From Prochlorococcus sp. AG-412-I05 (GTDB lineage Bacteria; Cyanobacteriota; Cyanobacteriia; PCC-6307; Cyanobiaceae): a stretch of 64,000 bases of DNA. Location: the NCBI GenBank assembly GCA_003214855.1, contig QCLC01000007.1:20726-84725 (forward strand), in the 5' to 3' direction. A program made the translations under genes and the position numbers. Of this stretch, positions 55,832-64,000 are shown one piece after another. Below the pieces are notes generated by a model. The model had not been told where the DNA came from, did no database searches, and saw only the letters and a list, made by a program, of their open reading frames with translations. The stretch's first letter is position 1; each line of letters opens with the position of its first letter.

Positions 55832-56986
55832 GTGCAACTGCTTCTTGAAAGTCTTTTCAATGGTGTGGCCATCGGCTCGGTGCTGCTGGTTGCTGCCCTC
55901 GGACTGGCGATAGTCTTCGGCCTAATGGGTGTCATTAACCTTGCCCACGGCGAGCTAATCATGCTCGGGGCTTACACCACGTATGTGGTACAGCTGATCT
56001 TCAAGCTGCCTGCTCTGCAGCCTGTCTACAACGCTTATGTGTTGGTGGCGATCCCTCTGGCCTTCATTGTTAGTGGTGTGGTTGGTATCTTGCTAGAACG
56101 CACCGTGATACGTCGTCTCTACGGCAACCCGTTGGAGACATTGTTGGCAACTTGGGGCGTCAGCCTGATTCTGCAGCAGTTTGTGCGCAGTGTTCCACTC
56201 GCTTACGCTGCTGGCTTGGTGCTGGCGTTAGTGCTTGGCTTCAGCTTGCCGATCGTCCTGCCTGGACAGCTTTTGGATAGGCCGCGTGCCCGCCTGGTTC
56301 GTGCCGGAAGCTGGCTTGTGTCGGCTCTGGCTGGTGTGTTATTGGCGGGTGGCTTGGCTTCTCAGATCAGTCGTATCGCTCGTGCGACCTCTCGCAATGT
56401 CGATGTCACGGCACCTAAGTGGATGCGTGGGGGGATTGAACTGTCGGGCATGATCTTCCCTGTGCCGCGCTTGGTGATCATTGTGATCACGATCCTCGCT
56501 GTACTCGGTATCACCTGGTTCCTGAATCGCAGTGTATGGGGGATGCGCATCAGGGCAGTGACTCAGAATCGCTCGATGAGTGATTGCCTTGGCATCTCAA
56601 CCGATACCGTAGATGTACTTACCTTTGGCATCGGTTCCGGTTTGGCCGGCATCGCGGGGGTAGCGGTGTCTTTGTTGGGATCCGTGGGACCCAACGTCGG
56701 CACTTCTTATATCGTCGGCTGCTTCATGGTGGTGGTGCTTGGAGGTGTGGGAAATCTGTTCGGCACAGTGTTGGCCTCCTTTGCTATTGGTGTTTTAACA
56801 GACCTGATTGGTGCTGGCCGTTTGCTCAGTATCTGGCCTTCGATGCCCGCGCCATTGGCGAGCGTGGTTGATTTTTTTGCTACCACGAGCATGGCCCAGG
56901 TAATGGTGTTTGCATTGATTGTGGTGTTCTTGCAGTTCCGTCCTGCTGGCCTGTTTCCCCAGCGGGGACGCATGGTGGAGGCTTAA
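55832..56986 (+). CDS. urtB: Urea ABC transporter permease UrtB
   Basis: Branched-chain-amino-acid-type permease of 384 residues with about nine membrane helices. It starts (GTG) with MQLLLESLFNGVAIGSVLL and has the family element GLMGVINLAHGELIMLGAY, the EAA-like region around MSDCLGISTDTVDVLTFGIG, and FFATTSMAQVMVFALIVVFL near the end. It pairs with UrtC to form the transmembrane pore. The gene overlaps no neighbour; urtC starts 4 bp after its stop. Confidence 0.95.
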   Translation: MQLLLESLFNGVAIGSVLLVAALGLAIVFGLMGVINLAHGELIMLGAYTTYVVQLIFKLPALQPVYNAYVLVAIPLAFIVSGVVGILLERTVIRRLYGNPLETLLATWGVSLILQQFVRSVPLAYAAGLVLALVLGFSLPIVLPGQLLDRPRARLVRAGSWLVSALAGVLLAGGLASQISRIARATSRNVDVTAPKWMRGGIELSGMIFPVPRLVIIVITILAVLGITWFLNRSVWGMRIRAVTQNRSMSDCLGISTDTVDVLTFGIGSGLAGIAGVAVSLLGSVGPNVGTSYIVGCFMVVVLGGVGNLFGTVLASFAIGVLTDLIGAGRLLSIWPSMPAPLASVVDFFATTSMAQVMVFALIVVFLQFRPAGLFPQRGRMVEA

Positions 56987-56990
56987 ATCG

Positions 56991-58118
56991 ATGTTGCAAG
57001 CGTTTCAACAACACCGGTGGCCTCTGGTGATTGTTTGGGTCTTGATCATTGCTGCGATTGTGGCGGCGCCTGCCGTGTTGCCTGTATTTGGGCTCAAGCT
57101 GCTGGGCCGTTTTCTCTCTCTCTCGATCGTGGCCCTCGGCATCGATTTGATTTGGGGTTTTACAGGCTTATTGAGCCTGGGCCAGGGCATCTTCTTTGCG
57201 CTTGGTGGTTACGCCGTAGCAATGTATTTGCAGCTCAACAGCTCGAGCGAGCAGCCCAACGGGATTCCAGAGTTCTTCAGCCTTTATGGGGTGGATCAGC
57301 TGCCTGGATTTTGGCAGCCGTTTTATTCGCCTTGGTTCACGCTGATTGCGATCTGGTTGATCCCTGCACTACTGGCCGCGCTGTTGGGGAACTTGGTGTT
57401 CCGTAACCGGATCAAGGGCGTTTATTTTTCGATTCTGACTCAGGCTGCCTTGCTGGTTTTCTTTAATTTCTTCAATGGCCAGCAGAAACTGATCAACGGC
57501 ACCAACGGTCTTAAGACTGGCGTTACAAAGCTCTTTGGTGAGGAGGTGGGCTCGGATTTGATGCAGCGAGGTTTCTTTTGGTTAACGGCCTTGATCGTAA
57601 TCCTGGCCTGGCTGGCTGTGCGCTGGGTGGTGCGCGGTCGCTTTGGTGAAGTGTTGATCGCCATTCGCGATGATGAACCGCGTTTGCGCTTCGCTGGTTA
57701 CAACCCCACTTTGTTTAAAACCATCGTGTTTGCGATGGCTGGTGGCTTGGCCGGCATCGGTGGTGCTCTTTACACAGTGCAGTCCGGCATCGTTTCGCCT
57801 CAATACATGACTGTTCCGTACTCCATTGACATGGTGATTTGGGTGGCAGTTGGTGGACGCGGAACTTTGATTGGTGCCATTCTCGGAGCCTTAGTGATCA
57901 ACTTGGTTAAATTTCAATTCCAGTCCTTGTGGCCAGAAGGCTGGCTATTTGTGCTTGGCGGCTTATTCATTCTTGTAGTCACCGTTCTGCCAGAAGGTGT
58001 GATTGGTTGGTTACAGGCGGGCGGTCCTCGCAACCTGCTAACTCGCTTGGGTGTTCCGCGCCGGATCGGCACCTATCCAAGATTGGAAATCGATGGCAAG
58101 GAGGAGGCGAAGTCATGA
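56991..58118 (+). CDS. urtC: Urea ABC transporter permease UrtC
   Basis: Second permease of the urea transporter, 375 residues from the ATG at 56991, with about nine helices. Landmarks are GLLSLGQGIFFALGGYAVAMYL, FINGTNGLKTGVTKLFG-like sequence in the large loop, and GEVLIAIRDDEPRLRFAGY in the cytoplasmic ABC-contact loop. The in-frame region upstream of 56991 overlaps urtB and is not part of the protein. Its stop overlaps the urtD ATG by four bases (ATGA). Confidence 0.95.
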   Translation: MLQAFQQHRWPLVIVWVLIIAAIVAAPAVLPVFGLKLLGRFLSLSIVALGIDLIWGFTGLLSLGQGIFFALGGYAVAMYLQLNSSSEQPNGIPEFFSLYGVDQLPGFWQPFYSPWFTLIAIWLIPALLAALLGNLVFRNRIKGVYFSILTQAALLVFFNFFNGQQKLINGTNGLKTGVTKLFGEEVGSDLMQRGFFWLTALIVILAWLAVRWVVRGRFGEVLIAIRDDEPRLRFAGYNPTLFKTIVFAMAGGLAGIGGALYTVQSGIVSPQYMTVPYSIDMVIWVAVGGRGTLIGAILGALVINLVKFQFQSLWPEGWLFVLGGLFILVVTVLPEGVIGWLQAGGPRNLLTRLGVPRRIGTYPRLEIDGKEEAKS

Positions 58119-58867
58119 CAACCGCTTTGCTTGAGATGCGTCAAATCAGTGTCAGCTTTGATGGCTTTATGGCACTGCGGGATCTCAATCTCAGCCTGCA
58201 GCCAGGAGAATTGCGCGCCGTGATTGGTCCCAACGGTGCAGGCAAGACCACCTTCCTTGACGTGATCACTGGCAAGCTGCGACCAACGGCAGGTGATGTT
58301 TTGTTTAAGGGCCGATCTCTTTTAAACAAGCCGGAACACAGGATTGCGCGCCTTGGCATTGGTAGGAAGTTTCAGAGCCCGAGAGTCTTCGAAAACCTCA
58401 CTGTTGAGGAAAACCTCGCCTTGGCGGTCAGTCATCCCAAGCGTCCTTGGCCACTTTTAAGTGCAGGTCTTAGTGCTGTTGAGCGCGATCGTATTGCCCA
58501 TTTGATGGGTATCGTTTCTCTGCAGACACGTGCGCATCAAGTTGCTGGGTCGTTGTCTCATGGTCAGAAGCAGTGGCTCGAGATCGCGATGCTTGTGGGT
58601 CAGTCTCCTGACCTGTTATTGGTTGATGAACCAGTTGCTGGTTTGACGGATGAGGAAACGGATCTCACTGCGGATCTGCTTAAGTCTCTCGTTGGTGATC
58701 ACACTGTTTTGGTGATTGACCATGACATGGAGTTCATCCGGCGCCTGGAGAGTCAGGTTTCTGTTCTGCATCAGGGGCATGTTTTGTGCGAGGGCTCGAT
58801 GGATCAGATTCAGTGTGATCCACGCGTGATCGAGGTGTATCTAGGTCGCAATGAGGAGGCTGCTTGA
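58115..58867 (+). CDS. urtD: Urea ABC transporter ATPase UrtD
   Basis: First ATPase of the transporter. The 250-residue protein starts MTTALLEMRQISVSFDGFMA, with Walker A GPNGAGKT (residues 38-45), ABC signature LSHGQKQWLEIAMLV and Walker B LLLVDEPVAGLTDEE. The ATG at 58115 lies after a good Shine-Dalgarno (AAGGAGGAGG, 58099-58108) and overlaps urtC by four bases. The long in-frame extension upstream is only the shadow of urtC. Confidence 0.96.
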   Translation: MTTALLEMRQISVSFDGFMALRDLNLSLQPGELRAVIGPNGAGKTTFLDVITGKLRPTAGDVLFKGRSLLNKPEHRIARLGIGRKFQSPRVFENLTVEENLALAVSHPKRPWPLLSAGLSAVERDRIAHLMGIVSLQTRAHQVAGSLSHGQKQWLEIAMLVGQSPDLLLVDEPVAGLTDEETDLTADLLKSLVGDHTVLVIDHDMEFIRRLESQVSVLHQGHVLCEGSMDQIQCDPRVIEVYLGRNEEAA

Positions 58868-58910
58868 TGCAGAGATTTCTACCTATGTCGTTCATGATTT
58901 GGTTAAGCCG

Positions 58911-59618
58911 ATGACCCTACTCGAGATTCGCGGCTTAAACACCTACTATGGAGAGAGTCATATCCTTAGGGATGTCGACCTTACCGTGAAAGCTGGTGAG
59001 ATGGTCTGCTTGATCGGCCGCAACGGTGTAGGTAAGACCACGTTGTTGAAATCGTTAATCGGTCTGTTGCGTCCTCGTAGTGGAGAGATTCTGTTTAGCG
59101 GCGAAGGCTTGGATCGCCATCCTCCGCATCAGCGGGCTCGTGCGGGCATTGGTTATGTGCCTCAGGGGCGAGAAATTATTCCCCATCTGACGGTGGAGGA
59201 GAACCTGCTGCTAGGGATGGAGGCATTGCCCGGAGGCTTGGCGCGTAACCACAGCATTGACCCGCTTGTGTATGAGTTGTTCCCGATCCTGCAGGAGTTT
59301 TTGCCGCGTAAAGGCGGAGATCTCAGCGGTGGGCAGCAGCAGCAGCTAGCGATTGCTCGGGCTCTGCTTGGCAAACCGAAATTGCTCCTGCTAGATGAAC
59401 CGACGGAGGGTATTCAGCCTAATATCGTTCAAGATATTGAAAGAGCTGTTCGACGCATTATTGCCGAGACAGGGATTGGCGTTCTTTTGGTAGAACAGCA
59501 TCTGCACTTTGTTCGTCAAGCTGATCGCTACTACGCTATGCAACGAGGTGGCATTGTGGCCAGTGGTCCAACCAGCGACCTTAGTCAGGCAGTGGTGGAT
59601 CAATTCCTAAGTGTATGA
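58911..59618 (+). CDS. urtE: Urea ABC transporter ATPase UrtE
   Basis: Second ATPase; partner of UrtD. The 235-residue protein starts MTLLEIRGLNTYYGESHIL, with Walker A GRNGVGKT (36-43), the Q-loop VPQGREIIPHLTVEENLL, signature LSGGQQQQLAIARAL and Walker B LLLLDEPTEGIQPN. The ATG at 58911 leaves a 43-bp gap after urtD and is preferred over an in-frame start near 58851 because the extra residues overlap urtD and are unlike the family. The gene closes the urtABCDE operon and converges on pabC. Confidence 0.96.
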   Translation: MTLLEIRGLNTYYGESHILRDVDLTVKAGEMVCLIGRNGVGKTTLLKSLIGLLRPRSGEILFSGEGLDRHPPHQRARAGIGYVPQGREIIPHLTVEENLLLGMEALPGGLARNHSIDPLVYELFPILQEFLPRKGGDLSGGQQQQLAIARALLGKPKLLLLDEPTEGIQPNIVQDIERAVRRIIAETGIGVLLVEQHLHFVRQADRYYAMQRGGIVASGPTSDLSQAVVDQFLSV

Positions 59619-59645
59619 GTGCGTTTGAAGATGTTTAGGGCTGGG

Positions 59646-60509
59646 TCATTCATCTGTATGCCTGGGAGAACTGTCAGTGTTGTTGGCTTTTAAGAGGGAG
59701 TACCAAAGGCCTTCAGGATCCGACCATGCTTTGAGCAGATGATCATTGAGCTTCACGATGGGTTGGCAGCTGAGGCTATTAATTAGGAGCCATTGATCAT
59801 CTTTTTCTGGTGTGGCTTCTAGTTGAGTTTCTTGCAGCCATCCATGTTCGAGGCCCTGTTGCCGCATGACACCTGGTAGACAGCCACTGACAAGACGAGG
59901 TGTGAGCCAATGATTGTTTCGTCGCACGATGAGGTTGGCGGTACTGCCACAACACAGTTCACCGCTTGTGCTGAGCAGGATGGCCTCATCGCAATTCGAG
60001 TTCTGGGCTTCGTGGCGCGCCTGTATCGCTTGACCATAGGCGAATGTTTTGAAACGACTCAAGCGACTATTGGCGTTGCGACGCTCATGGCAACTGATCA
60101 TCGTCGTAAGTGGAGTAAAGCAGGGTTGCATTGCATTCAGCTCTAGCCAGAAGCGATGGGTTGTTGATTTCGGGTTACTCTGGGGCAGGCTGATGCCTCG
60201 GTTTGAACGATCGCCACGGCTCCAGTTGAGGCGTAGGGCCCCATTGCCATTCTCCAAGTTGCATTGTTTCAGGCCCTCTTTGATCAGAGGTGTCAACCAT
60301 TTCGCTGTAGGCGGGGGGGCCATCCCTAGCAGGGATGCACTGGTTTGCCAGCGGCTGAGATGAGCATTGAGAAGTTGTGGATGTCCATCAAGGATCAGAA
60401 TTGTCTCAAAGATTCCATCGGCAAGCTGCAGGCCTCGATCTCTTAGAGGAAGAGCGAGCTCTGCAGGGCTACCCCAGCTGCCATCGATCCAGGCAATCTG
60501 GCTTTTCAT
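59646..60509 (-). CDS. pabC: Aminodeoxychorismate lyase-like class IV aminotransferase
   Basis: PLP enzyme of the branched-chain/ADC-lyase class that likely converts aminodeoxychorismate to p-aminobenzoate for folate. The 287-residue protein has LPLRDRGLQLADGIFETI at the N-terminus, the phosphate-holding region with KTFAYGQAIQARHEA as the Lys-containing segment, and a late SGCLPGVMRQQGLE, as in PabC. It overlaps pabB by four bases (start at 60507-60509), supporting the folate assignment. D-amino-acid aminotransferase activity cannot be excluded by sequence. Confidence 0.86.
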   Translation of the reverse strand: MKSQIAWIDGSWGSPAELALPLRDRGLQLADGIFETILILDGHPQLLNAHLSRWQTSASLLGMAPPPTAKWLTPLIKEGLKQCNLENGNGALRLNWSRGDRSNRGISLPQSNPKSTTHRFWLELNAMQPCFTPLTTMISCHERRNANSRLSRFKTFAYGQAIQARHEAQNSNCDEAILLSTSGELCCGSTANLIVRRNNHWLTPRLVSGCLPGVMRQQGLEHGWLQETQLEATPEKDDQWLLINSLSCQPIVKLNDHLLKAWSDPEGLWYSLLKANNTDSSPRHTDE

Positions 60510-61846
60510 TGCAGTGCCTCCAGTAGTGGCAGCAGTTTCCAGTTCAGCTCTTCCGCTTCGCAATCGGGGTCGGAACCGGTCACGATGCCGCAGCCCGCAT
60601 GGGCTCGTAACGTGTTCCCCTCGAGCAACATCGAGCGAATCAAAATGCTGCTGTCGAGCTGCCCATCCCAGTTGAGATGCAACAACGAGCCGCAATAGGG
60701 TCCGCGTGCTGTTGGTTCCAGGTCGTGCAGTCGCTGACAGGCGCGCAGCTTGGGGGCACCGCTGATCGAACCTCCCGGCCAGCAGGCTTTCAGCAGGTCT
60801 ACCCACGATTGGTCTGATCGAAGTTGTCCTTGCACGACTGAGGTGAGGTGATGCACATGGGGATAACTCTCAAGGCCTACCAATTGAGGCACTGTGATGG
60901 AGCCGGGTTGACAGACTCGCCCTAGATCGTTGCGCAATAGATCGACGATCATCACGTTTTCAGCTCGGTCTTTGCTGCTGCAAACAAGATCAGCTGCCAG
61001 ATCAGCGTCTTGTCTCGGGTTGGGGTGGCGAGGTCGGGTTCCTTTGATTGGTCGTGTTTCAACTTCTCCTGTCGGGAGTGCTTTTAGGAAACGCTCTGGA
61101 GAGGCGGAGATCACGGCTTCACCTTTTGCAAGGCCTGCAGCTATTACCAGGCCGGCAAAGGGAGCTGGGTTGTGGTGGCGAAGTTTTAGGAAAAGGTCAA
61201 CGGCGAAGCTTCCCGAAGGGATCGTGGTGGTACAGCAAGCGCTGAGATTGGCCTGGAAAATATCGCCGCTGGCAATCCAATCTCGGATCTGCTGCACATC
61301 ACGTGCATAGTCAGCTCTAGTGGTGAGCCATTCCCATGCATTGACGGGAATGTTGAGGTCTGTTGTTGCAAGTAACGACTCATCTTTGCTGCTTTTAGGT
61401 GCATCTTCAGTTGGGTTGGCTTCTAGCCAGTTAGCCAGCTCTTGCAGTCGTTTGGGATCACACCCTTCGATCCAGAGTTGATGCTTTTGAAGGTCGAATC
61501 GCAGTATTGGATCGTGACGCGCCATCCACAGAGTCGCCATGGAATCTGCTTTCCAGGGATTTTTGGGTTCTATCCAGGCTCCTGCCTCATAGCTAAGCCA
61601 GCCAGTCCAGTGGCCTGGCTTTAGATGCCGCAGTGCCTCAAAAGGATTGCTGGCACCTTTTTCGCCAGGGATGCCTCGGCAACAAATCTGATTAATGGGA
61701 TCGACTGCCAGAGTCGCCCAACGACCGAGACCACTGCCGTCTCCATCCAGCCAGACAAGCCCAGCTTCTCCCCAAGTTTTGGTGAGTCGTTTTGCCAACA
61801 TGGCTGGTTCTTGCCAGCGGCAAAGTCGCCGCTCCAGAGCAGTCAT
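60506..61846 (-). CDS. pabB: Aminodeoxychorismate synthase component I
   Basis: Chorismate-binding enzyme of 446 residues that makes aminodeoxychorismate from chorismate and ammonia (or glutamine with a PabA partner). The chorismate-binding core includes [59 protein letters not shown] and [17 protein letters not shown]. The start is the ATG at 61846, whose ATGA overlaps the queC stop; an in-frame extension upstream lies inside queC. It may instead be an anthranilate synthase I, but pairing with pabC argues for PabB. Confidence 0.88.
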   Translation of the reverse strand: MTALERRLCRWQEPAMLAKRLTKTWGEAGLVWLDGDGSGLGRWATLAVDPINQICCRGIPGEKGASNPFEALRHLKPGHWTGWLSYEAGAWIEPKNPWKADSMATLWMARHDPILRFDLQKHQLWIEGCDPKRLQELANWLEANPTEDAPKSSKDESLLATTDLNIPVNAWEWLTTRADYARDVQQIRDWIASGDIFQANLSACCTTTIPSGSFAVDLFLKLRHHNPAPFAGLVIAAGLAKGEAVISASPERFLKALPTGEVETRPIKGTRPRHPNPRQDADLAADLVCSSKDRAENVMIVDLLRNDLGRVCQPGSITVPQLVGLESYPHVHHLTSVVQGQLRSDQSWVDLLKACWPGGSISGAPKLRACQRLHDLEPTARGPYCGSLLHLNWDGQLDSSILIRSMLLEGNTLRAHAGCGIVTGSDPDCEAEELNWKLLPLLEALQ

Positions 61847-62544
61847 GGTGTCGGCTTGCTGCAGAGATCTGATCTGCCAGCCTCGCTCAAAGCTGCATCG
61901 CGGATGCGGCAGCTGTCGCATATACCGCAGGCATGATCGCCTCCGCTGTAGCAGCTCCAAGTTTTTTCGATTGGTACGCCTAGCCGCAGCGCCTCTTGCA
62001 CAATCTGTTTCTTGTTCCAATCAATTAAAGGAGCCCAGAGTTGGATCCCATGTCCCTCACGGCCAGCTTTATTGGCCAGATCAGCCAAGGTCTGATAGGC
62101 CTTGAGATAGTCAGGTCTGCAGTCTGGGTAGCCGGAGTAGTCCATTGCATTGACCCCTAATACCAGCCCATTGGCATCCCGGGCTTCGGCAAGACTGAGG
62201 CCAATGGCAATGAAGACGGTGTTGCGTCCAGGGACGTAAGTGTTGGGGATCACTCCGTCAACGACTCCTTCACTGGGCACTGTTTGCGTTAGATCAGTGA
62301 GGGAGGAGCCTCCCCAACTGCCAAGGTTGACATTGATCACATGGTGTTCAGTGAGACCCATGTGGGCTGCTAGCTCGTTAGCGGCTTGCAGTTCTTTGTG
62401 ATGTCGTTGCCCGTAATCGAAGGAAAGTCCGATCACTTTTTGCCCAGCCTCTATGGCTAAAGCAGCGGCAGTCGCCGAATCAAGTCCGCCTGAGAGCAGG
62501 GCAATGGTTGTTGAGTGGATCATGTTGGCCATTCTGTTGTGCAC
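61843..62544 (-). CDS. queC: 7-cyano-7-deazaguanine synthase
   Basis: ATP-dependent enzyme forming preQ0, precursor of the tRNA base queuosine. The 233-residue protein has the PP-loop SGGLDS (residues 18-23), the [11 protein letters not shown] segment, [21 protein letters not shown], and the zinc-binding [18 protein letters not shown] near the C-terminus. Three ATGs compete at the start (residues 1, 5 and 8). It overlaps pabB by four bases and is first in the queC-pabB-pabC operon. Confidence 0.96.
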   Translation of the reverse strand: MHNRMANMIHSTTIALLSGGLDSATAAALAIEAGQKVIGLSFDYGQRHHKELQAANELAAHMGLTEHHVINVNLGSWGGSSLTDLTQTVPSEGVVDGVIPNTYVPGRNTVFIAIGLSLAEARDANGLVLGVNAMDYSGYPDCRPDYLKAYQTLADLANKAGREGHGIQLWAPLIDWNKKQIVQEALRLGVPIEKTWSCYSGGDHACGICDSCRIRDAALSEAGRSDLCSKPTP

Positions 62545-62576
62545 GTTGACGTGGCGTATTCATTCAGATCAGGCCT

Positions 62577-62825
62577 TTGTTTTGGCTTTTAGCCCTACTA
62601 GCGACGACAGGGGCAGCACCGTTAGGGGCCATCCCACCCCTTGATTGGACTGCTTATCCCTTGCCTGTGCAAGATCAGCAATGTTGGCTGATTCAGCTGC
62701 CTGGATGGCTGCCTCGCAGTTCTGACCCTGCAGTGTCTTCAAATCCTGCCGATTGGCGAGTTCAATTGATTGTCGGTTAAAACGTTCAGCTCGATTGCAA
62801 TCAGCAATCTTTAGTTGGTCATTGA
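62577..62825 (+). pseudogene. Broken ecotin-like (serine protease inhibitor) gene
   Basis: A signal-peptide-like start (TTG 62577: MFWLLALLATTGAA) is followed by LDWTAYPLPVQDQQCWLIQL and NPADWRVQLIVG, resembling the ecotin core. An in-frame TAA then interrupts at 62778-62780. Reading on, NVQLDCNQQSLVGH continues the ecotin pattern, which in E. coli reads IGQTLEVDCNLHRLGG, before TGA at 62823-62825. The C-terminal half is lost or scrambled and the only start is a weak TTG. Ecotin resemblance is from memory and moderate. The first stop is one C-to-T change from Gln. Confidence 0.55.
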
Positions 62826-62957
62826 TTGAGGATGATGAGGCTCAATGGGATGACCAGGAAAGAACTTTTCTAAATTCCACCTCATGTTTCAGCTTGCCTG
62901 TAAAAACAGACATCAGTGCGATTTTCAGCTATAGAAACATTAGCCAAGAGCCTCTTA

Positions 62958-63302
62958 ATGTCAGAAGAACAACTCAAAGCCTTTTGGGAAGCAGTCCAGG
63001 CTGATACTTCGCTGCAGGAAAAGCTAAGGGCTACAACAGATGCTGATTCAATCGCCAGCATTGCCAAAGAGGCAGGTTTTGAGATTACTGCTGAAGAGGT
63101 CGAGGAAGCTCAATCTGAGCTGTCAGAAGAAGAGCTTAAGGGAGTTGCTGGTGGCTTTTCTTCAAGTTACAGAACGATCGGTGGAGCGAAGGGACGACCT
63201 AAGCGGGATGAGACGGCGGGGCCGTTAACTTTTGCTTGTACAGATAAGCGACCTAAGCGGGATGAGACGGCGGGGCCGTTAACTTTTGCTTGTACAGATT
63301 GA
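62958..63302 (+). CDS. Prochlorosin-type lanthipeptide precursor with tandem-duplicated core
   Basis: The 114-residue protein has a Nif11-type leader (MSEEQLKAFWEAVQADTSLQ to about residue 66) ending in the SEEELKGVAGG double-glycine cleavage motif. The predicted core is residues 67-114: FSSSYRTIGGAK, then two copies of an 18-residue unit ending RPKRDETAGPLTFACTD. Ser/Thr residues and Cys94 and Cys112 could form one (methyl)lanthionine ring per unit after ProcM-type modification. ATG 62958 is chosen because it begins the conserved leader; a longer in-frame start is unlikely. No modifying enzyme lies in the window, as expected for dispersed procA genes. It may be called procA-like. Confidence 0.88.
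   Translation: MSEEQLKAFWEAVQADTSLQEKLRATTDADSIASIAKEAGFEITAEEVEEAQSELSEEELKGVAGGFSSSYRTIGGAKGRPKRDETAGPLTFACTDKRPKRDETAGPLTFACTD
63195..63299. repeat. Perfect 51-bp tandem repeat in the lanthipeptide core
   Basis: Units 63195-63245 and 63249-63299 are identical over 51 bp and separated by AAG, giving a 54-bp period (18 codons). The copies differ only in the spacer codons, so the duplication is probably recent. It keeps the reading frame and duplicates the Cys-containing segment. Confidence 0.95.
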
Positions 63303-63440
63303 TCCGACTTCGGACAGCGCCGCACGCCAGTCCGGACCGCGCGACCACGCCAGTCGACCCGACTCCGCCCAGTGTCCGACTCCGTACTGTGCGATGCTTG
63401 CGACGACTGTGCGATGTCCGTCCGCAGCGCTGGGCATGAG
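63303..63440. other. Very GC-rich stretch after the lanthipeptide gene
   Basis: Sampled lines are 63-73% GC, against about 40% on the far side of the terminator. The stretch holds CG-rich short motifs, including an 11-bp repeat (ACTGTGCGATG) at 63386-63396 and 63406-63416. The lanthipeptide frame continues open beyond its TGA for about 76 codons, including LCDACDDCA, but with no start. Function unknown; it could be a long 3' UTR, a small RNA or a former core segment. Confidence 0.6.
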
Positions 63441-63473
63441 GTGACATTGACCACTCCCCAAACCTACATACTC

Positions 63474-63504
63474 AAAGCCCCTGCAATCGCGGGGGCTTTT
63501 TATT
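63474..63504 (+). terminator. Intrinsic terminator of the lanthipeptide transcript
   Basis: The arms 63474-63484 and 63489-63499 pair over eleven bases with one G-U pair, around a four-base loop, followed by a T-rich run (TTTTTAT). It is a textbook rho-independent terminator on the plus strand about 170 bp after the lanthipeptide stop, so the GC-rich stretch is probably transcribed. Confidence 0.88.
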
Positions 63505-63681
63505 TCTTCAACCACCTCACTATTGGCTTGAAATAACCATCGATACCTGGCACGATTGTCTTTCGAAAAGTTGCCTTGATGCCTTATTTGGCATGCACTA
63601 ATCGGAAATAGTTTTTCGTATTCACAACAAATCTACCCTTAACTTAATCTGCTCTAAAGCTATTTATATTCCCTAACTTAA

Positions 63682-64000
63682 TCACCACAGATTGAGGCTT
63701 TGATCACCCTCTCTAATTCCATTTGTTTTTCTAAATCTCACCGCAACCTGATGCCAATCCTCAGGGATTTGATTGAGGCGAACATCCCAAGCCCAAGGTA
63801 ATTGCTGTTGGCCAGGAGAAACCCTCTTCTTTTTGCTTCTAGTTCTTGCACTGCTCACCAGTCGTTTGAGCATGCGGCTGCCCCAATGGCACTTAGGAGC
63901 GCCTTTGCCCTTATGGCGATAGTGCTTACAGAAATGCTCATAGCTCCTGGCACAACCATCAAGCGTTGCCGAGAGCTTTAAAAAGGCAGGGCTCCATTCA
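63682..64000 (-). CDS. Partial gene at right edge, unrecognised
   Basis: Minus-strand frame open from the window edge to a TGA at 63682-63684 (about 105 codons visible, start beyond the edge). It reads EWSPAFLKLSATLDGCARSY, then a Cys/His/Lys-rich part including HFCKHYRHKGKGAPKCHWGS, then a basic segment and a C-terminal DVRLNQIPEDWHQVAVRF. It resembles DNA-binding or mobile-element-associated proteins in its basic, Cys/His-rich character, but I cannot name a family. An internal ATG at 63873 is probably not the true start, since the upstream part reads as coding. Confidence 0.6.
   Translation of the reverse strand, partial: EWSPAFLKLSATLDGCARSYEHFCKHYRHKGKGAPKCHWGSRMLKRLVSSARTRSKKKRVSPGQQQLPWAWDVRLNQIPEDWHQVAVRFRKTNGIREGDQSLNLW

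Noticed and set aside
62958-63302. Reading the Nif11-leader protein as a nitrogen-fixation gene
   Set aside because: The Nif11 name is historical. The Gly-Gly end and short Cys/Ser/Thr core identify a peptide precursor, and no nif genes are present.
1-64000. tRNA, rRNA, CRISPR array, insertion sequence or prophage
   Set aside because: No cloverleaf-like sequence, spaced repeat array, transposase or integrase was recognised in the window by eye.

Overview
The window looks like the chromosome of a low-light-adapted marine picocyanobacterium, most likely a Prochlorococcus of the MIT9313/MIT9303 type (LLIV). The reasons are a GC content near 50%, a Nif11-leader (prochlorosin-type) lanthipeptide precursor, a nitrite-only assimilation cluster (nirA and focA, with no nitrate reductase in view), complete urease and urea-transport operons, and several small proteins typical of marine picocyanobacteria. 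This assignment rests on recognising protein families and gene order by eye; no database search was run.

Layout. 1-5 kb: the 5' part of dnaN runs off the left edge. It is followed by an AT-rich gap with DnaA-box-like sites (candidate oriC), thrC, a stand-alone DUF1400 protein and a UbiB/ABC1 kinase-like gene. 5-11.3 kb: recN, uvrA and a DUF1400-alpha/beta hydrolase. recN and the first half of uvrA are clearly GC-richer than everything around them, and the change falls inside uvrA near 8.15 kb. 11.5-23.6 kb: housekeeping genes (spsA, purT, mraY, argG, rpsF, Tic20-like, aroE, dnaK) and a 205-codon membrane-protein pseudogene with three in-frame stops. 23.6-25.3 kb: gene-poor DNA. 25.3-43 kb: a FAD oxidoreductase, purU, an O-antigen-ligase-like protein, a B12/radical-SAM protein, a ClC channel, acnB, DAHP synthase, a phytol-kinase-like gene, a group 2 sigma factor, ppk, an MFS transporter, a GNAT protein and a TrpD-like protein.

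41.8-59.6 kb is a nitrogen-acquisition region. On the minus strand a TrpD2/CnaT-like gene, a HEAT-repeat gene, focA, an unlisted 47-residue gene and nirA lie together. Across the intergenic gap, sirohydrochlorin chelatase and cobA supply the siroheme that NirA needs. Next come ureDABC (minus) and ureEFG (plus), then urtABCDE. The urtA promoter carries a perfect NtcA site with a correctly spaced -10 box, and two stacked hairpins separate urtA from urtB. Together these genes import nitrite and urea and convert both to ammonium.

59.6-64 kb: pabC, pabB and queC overlap as one operon. They are followed by a broken ecotin-like gene, a prochlorosin-type precursor whose core is a perfect 51-bp tandem duplication, a very GC-rich stretch, a strong terminator and a partial gene at the right edge.

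The observations most worth following up are a DxFSRFxNWxSN-type motif shared by the NirA tail and (twice) the 47-residue protein, the duplicated prochlorosin core, the recN/uvrA GC mosaic, and the 107-bp duplication upstream of nirA.
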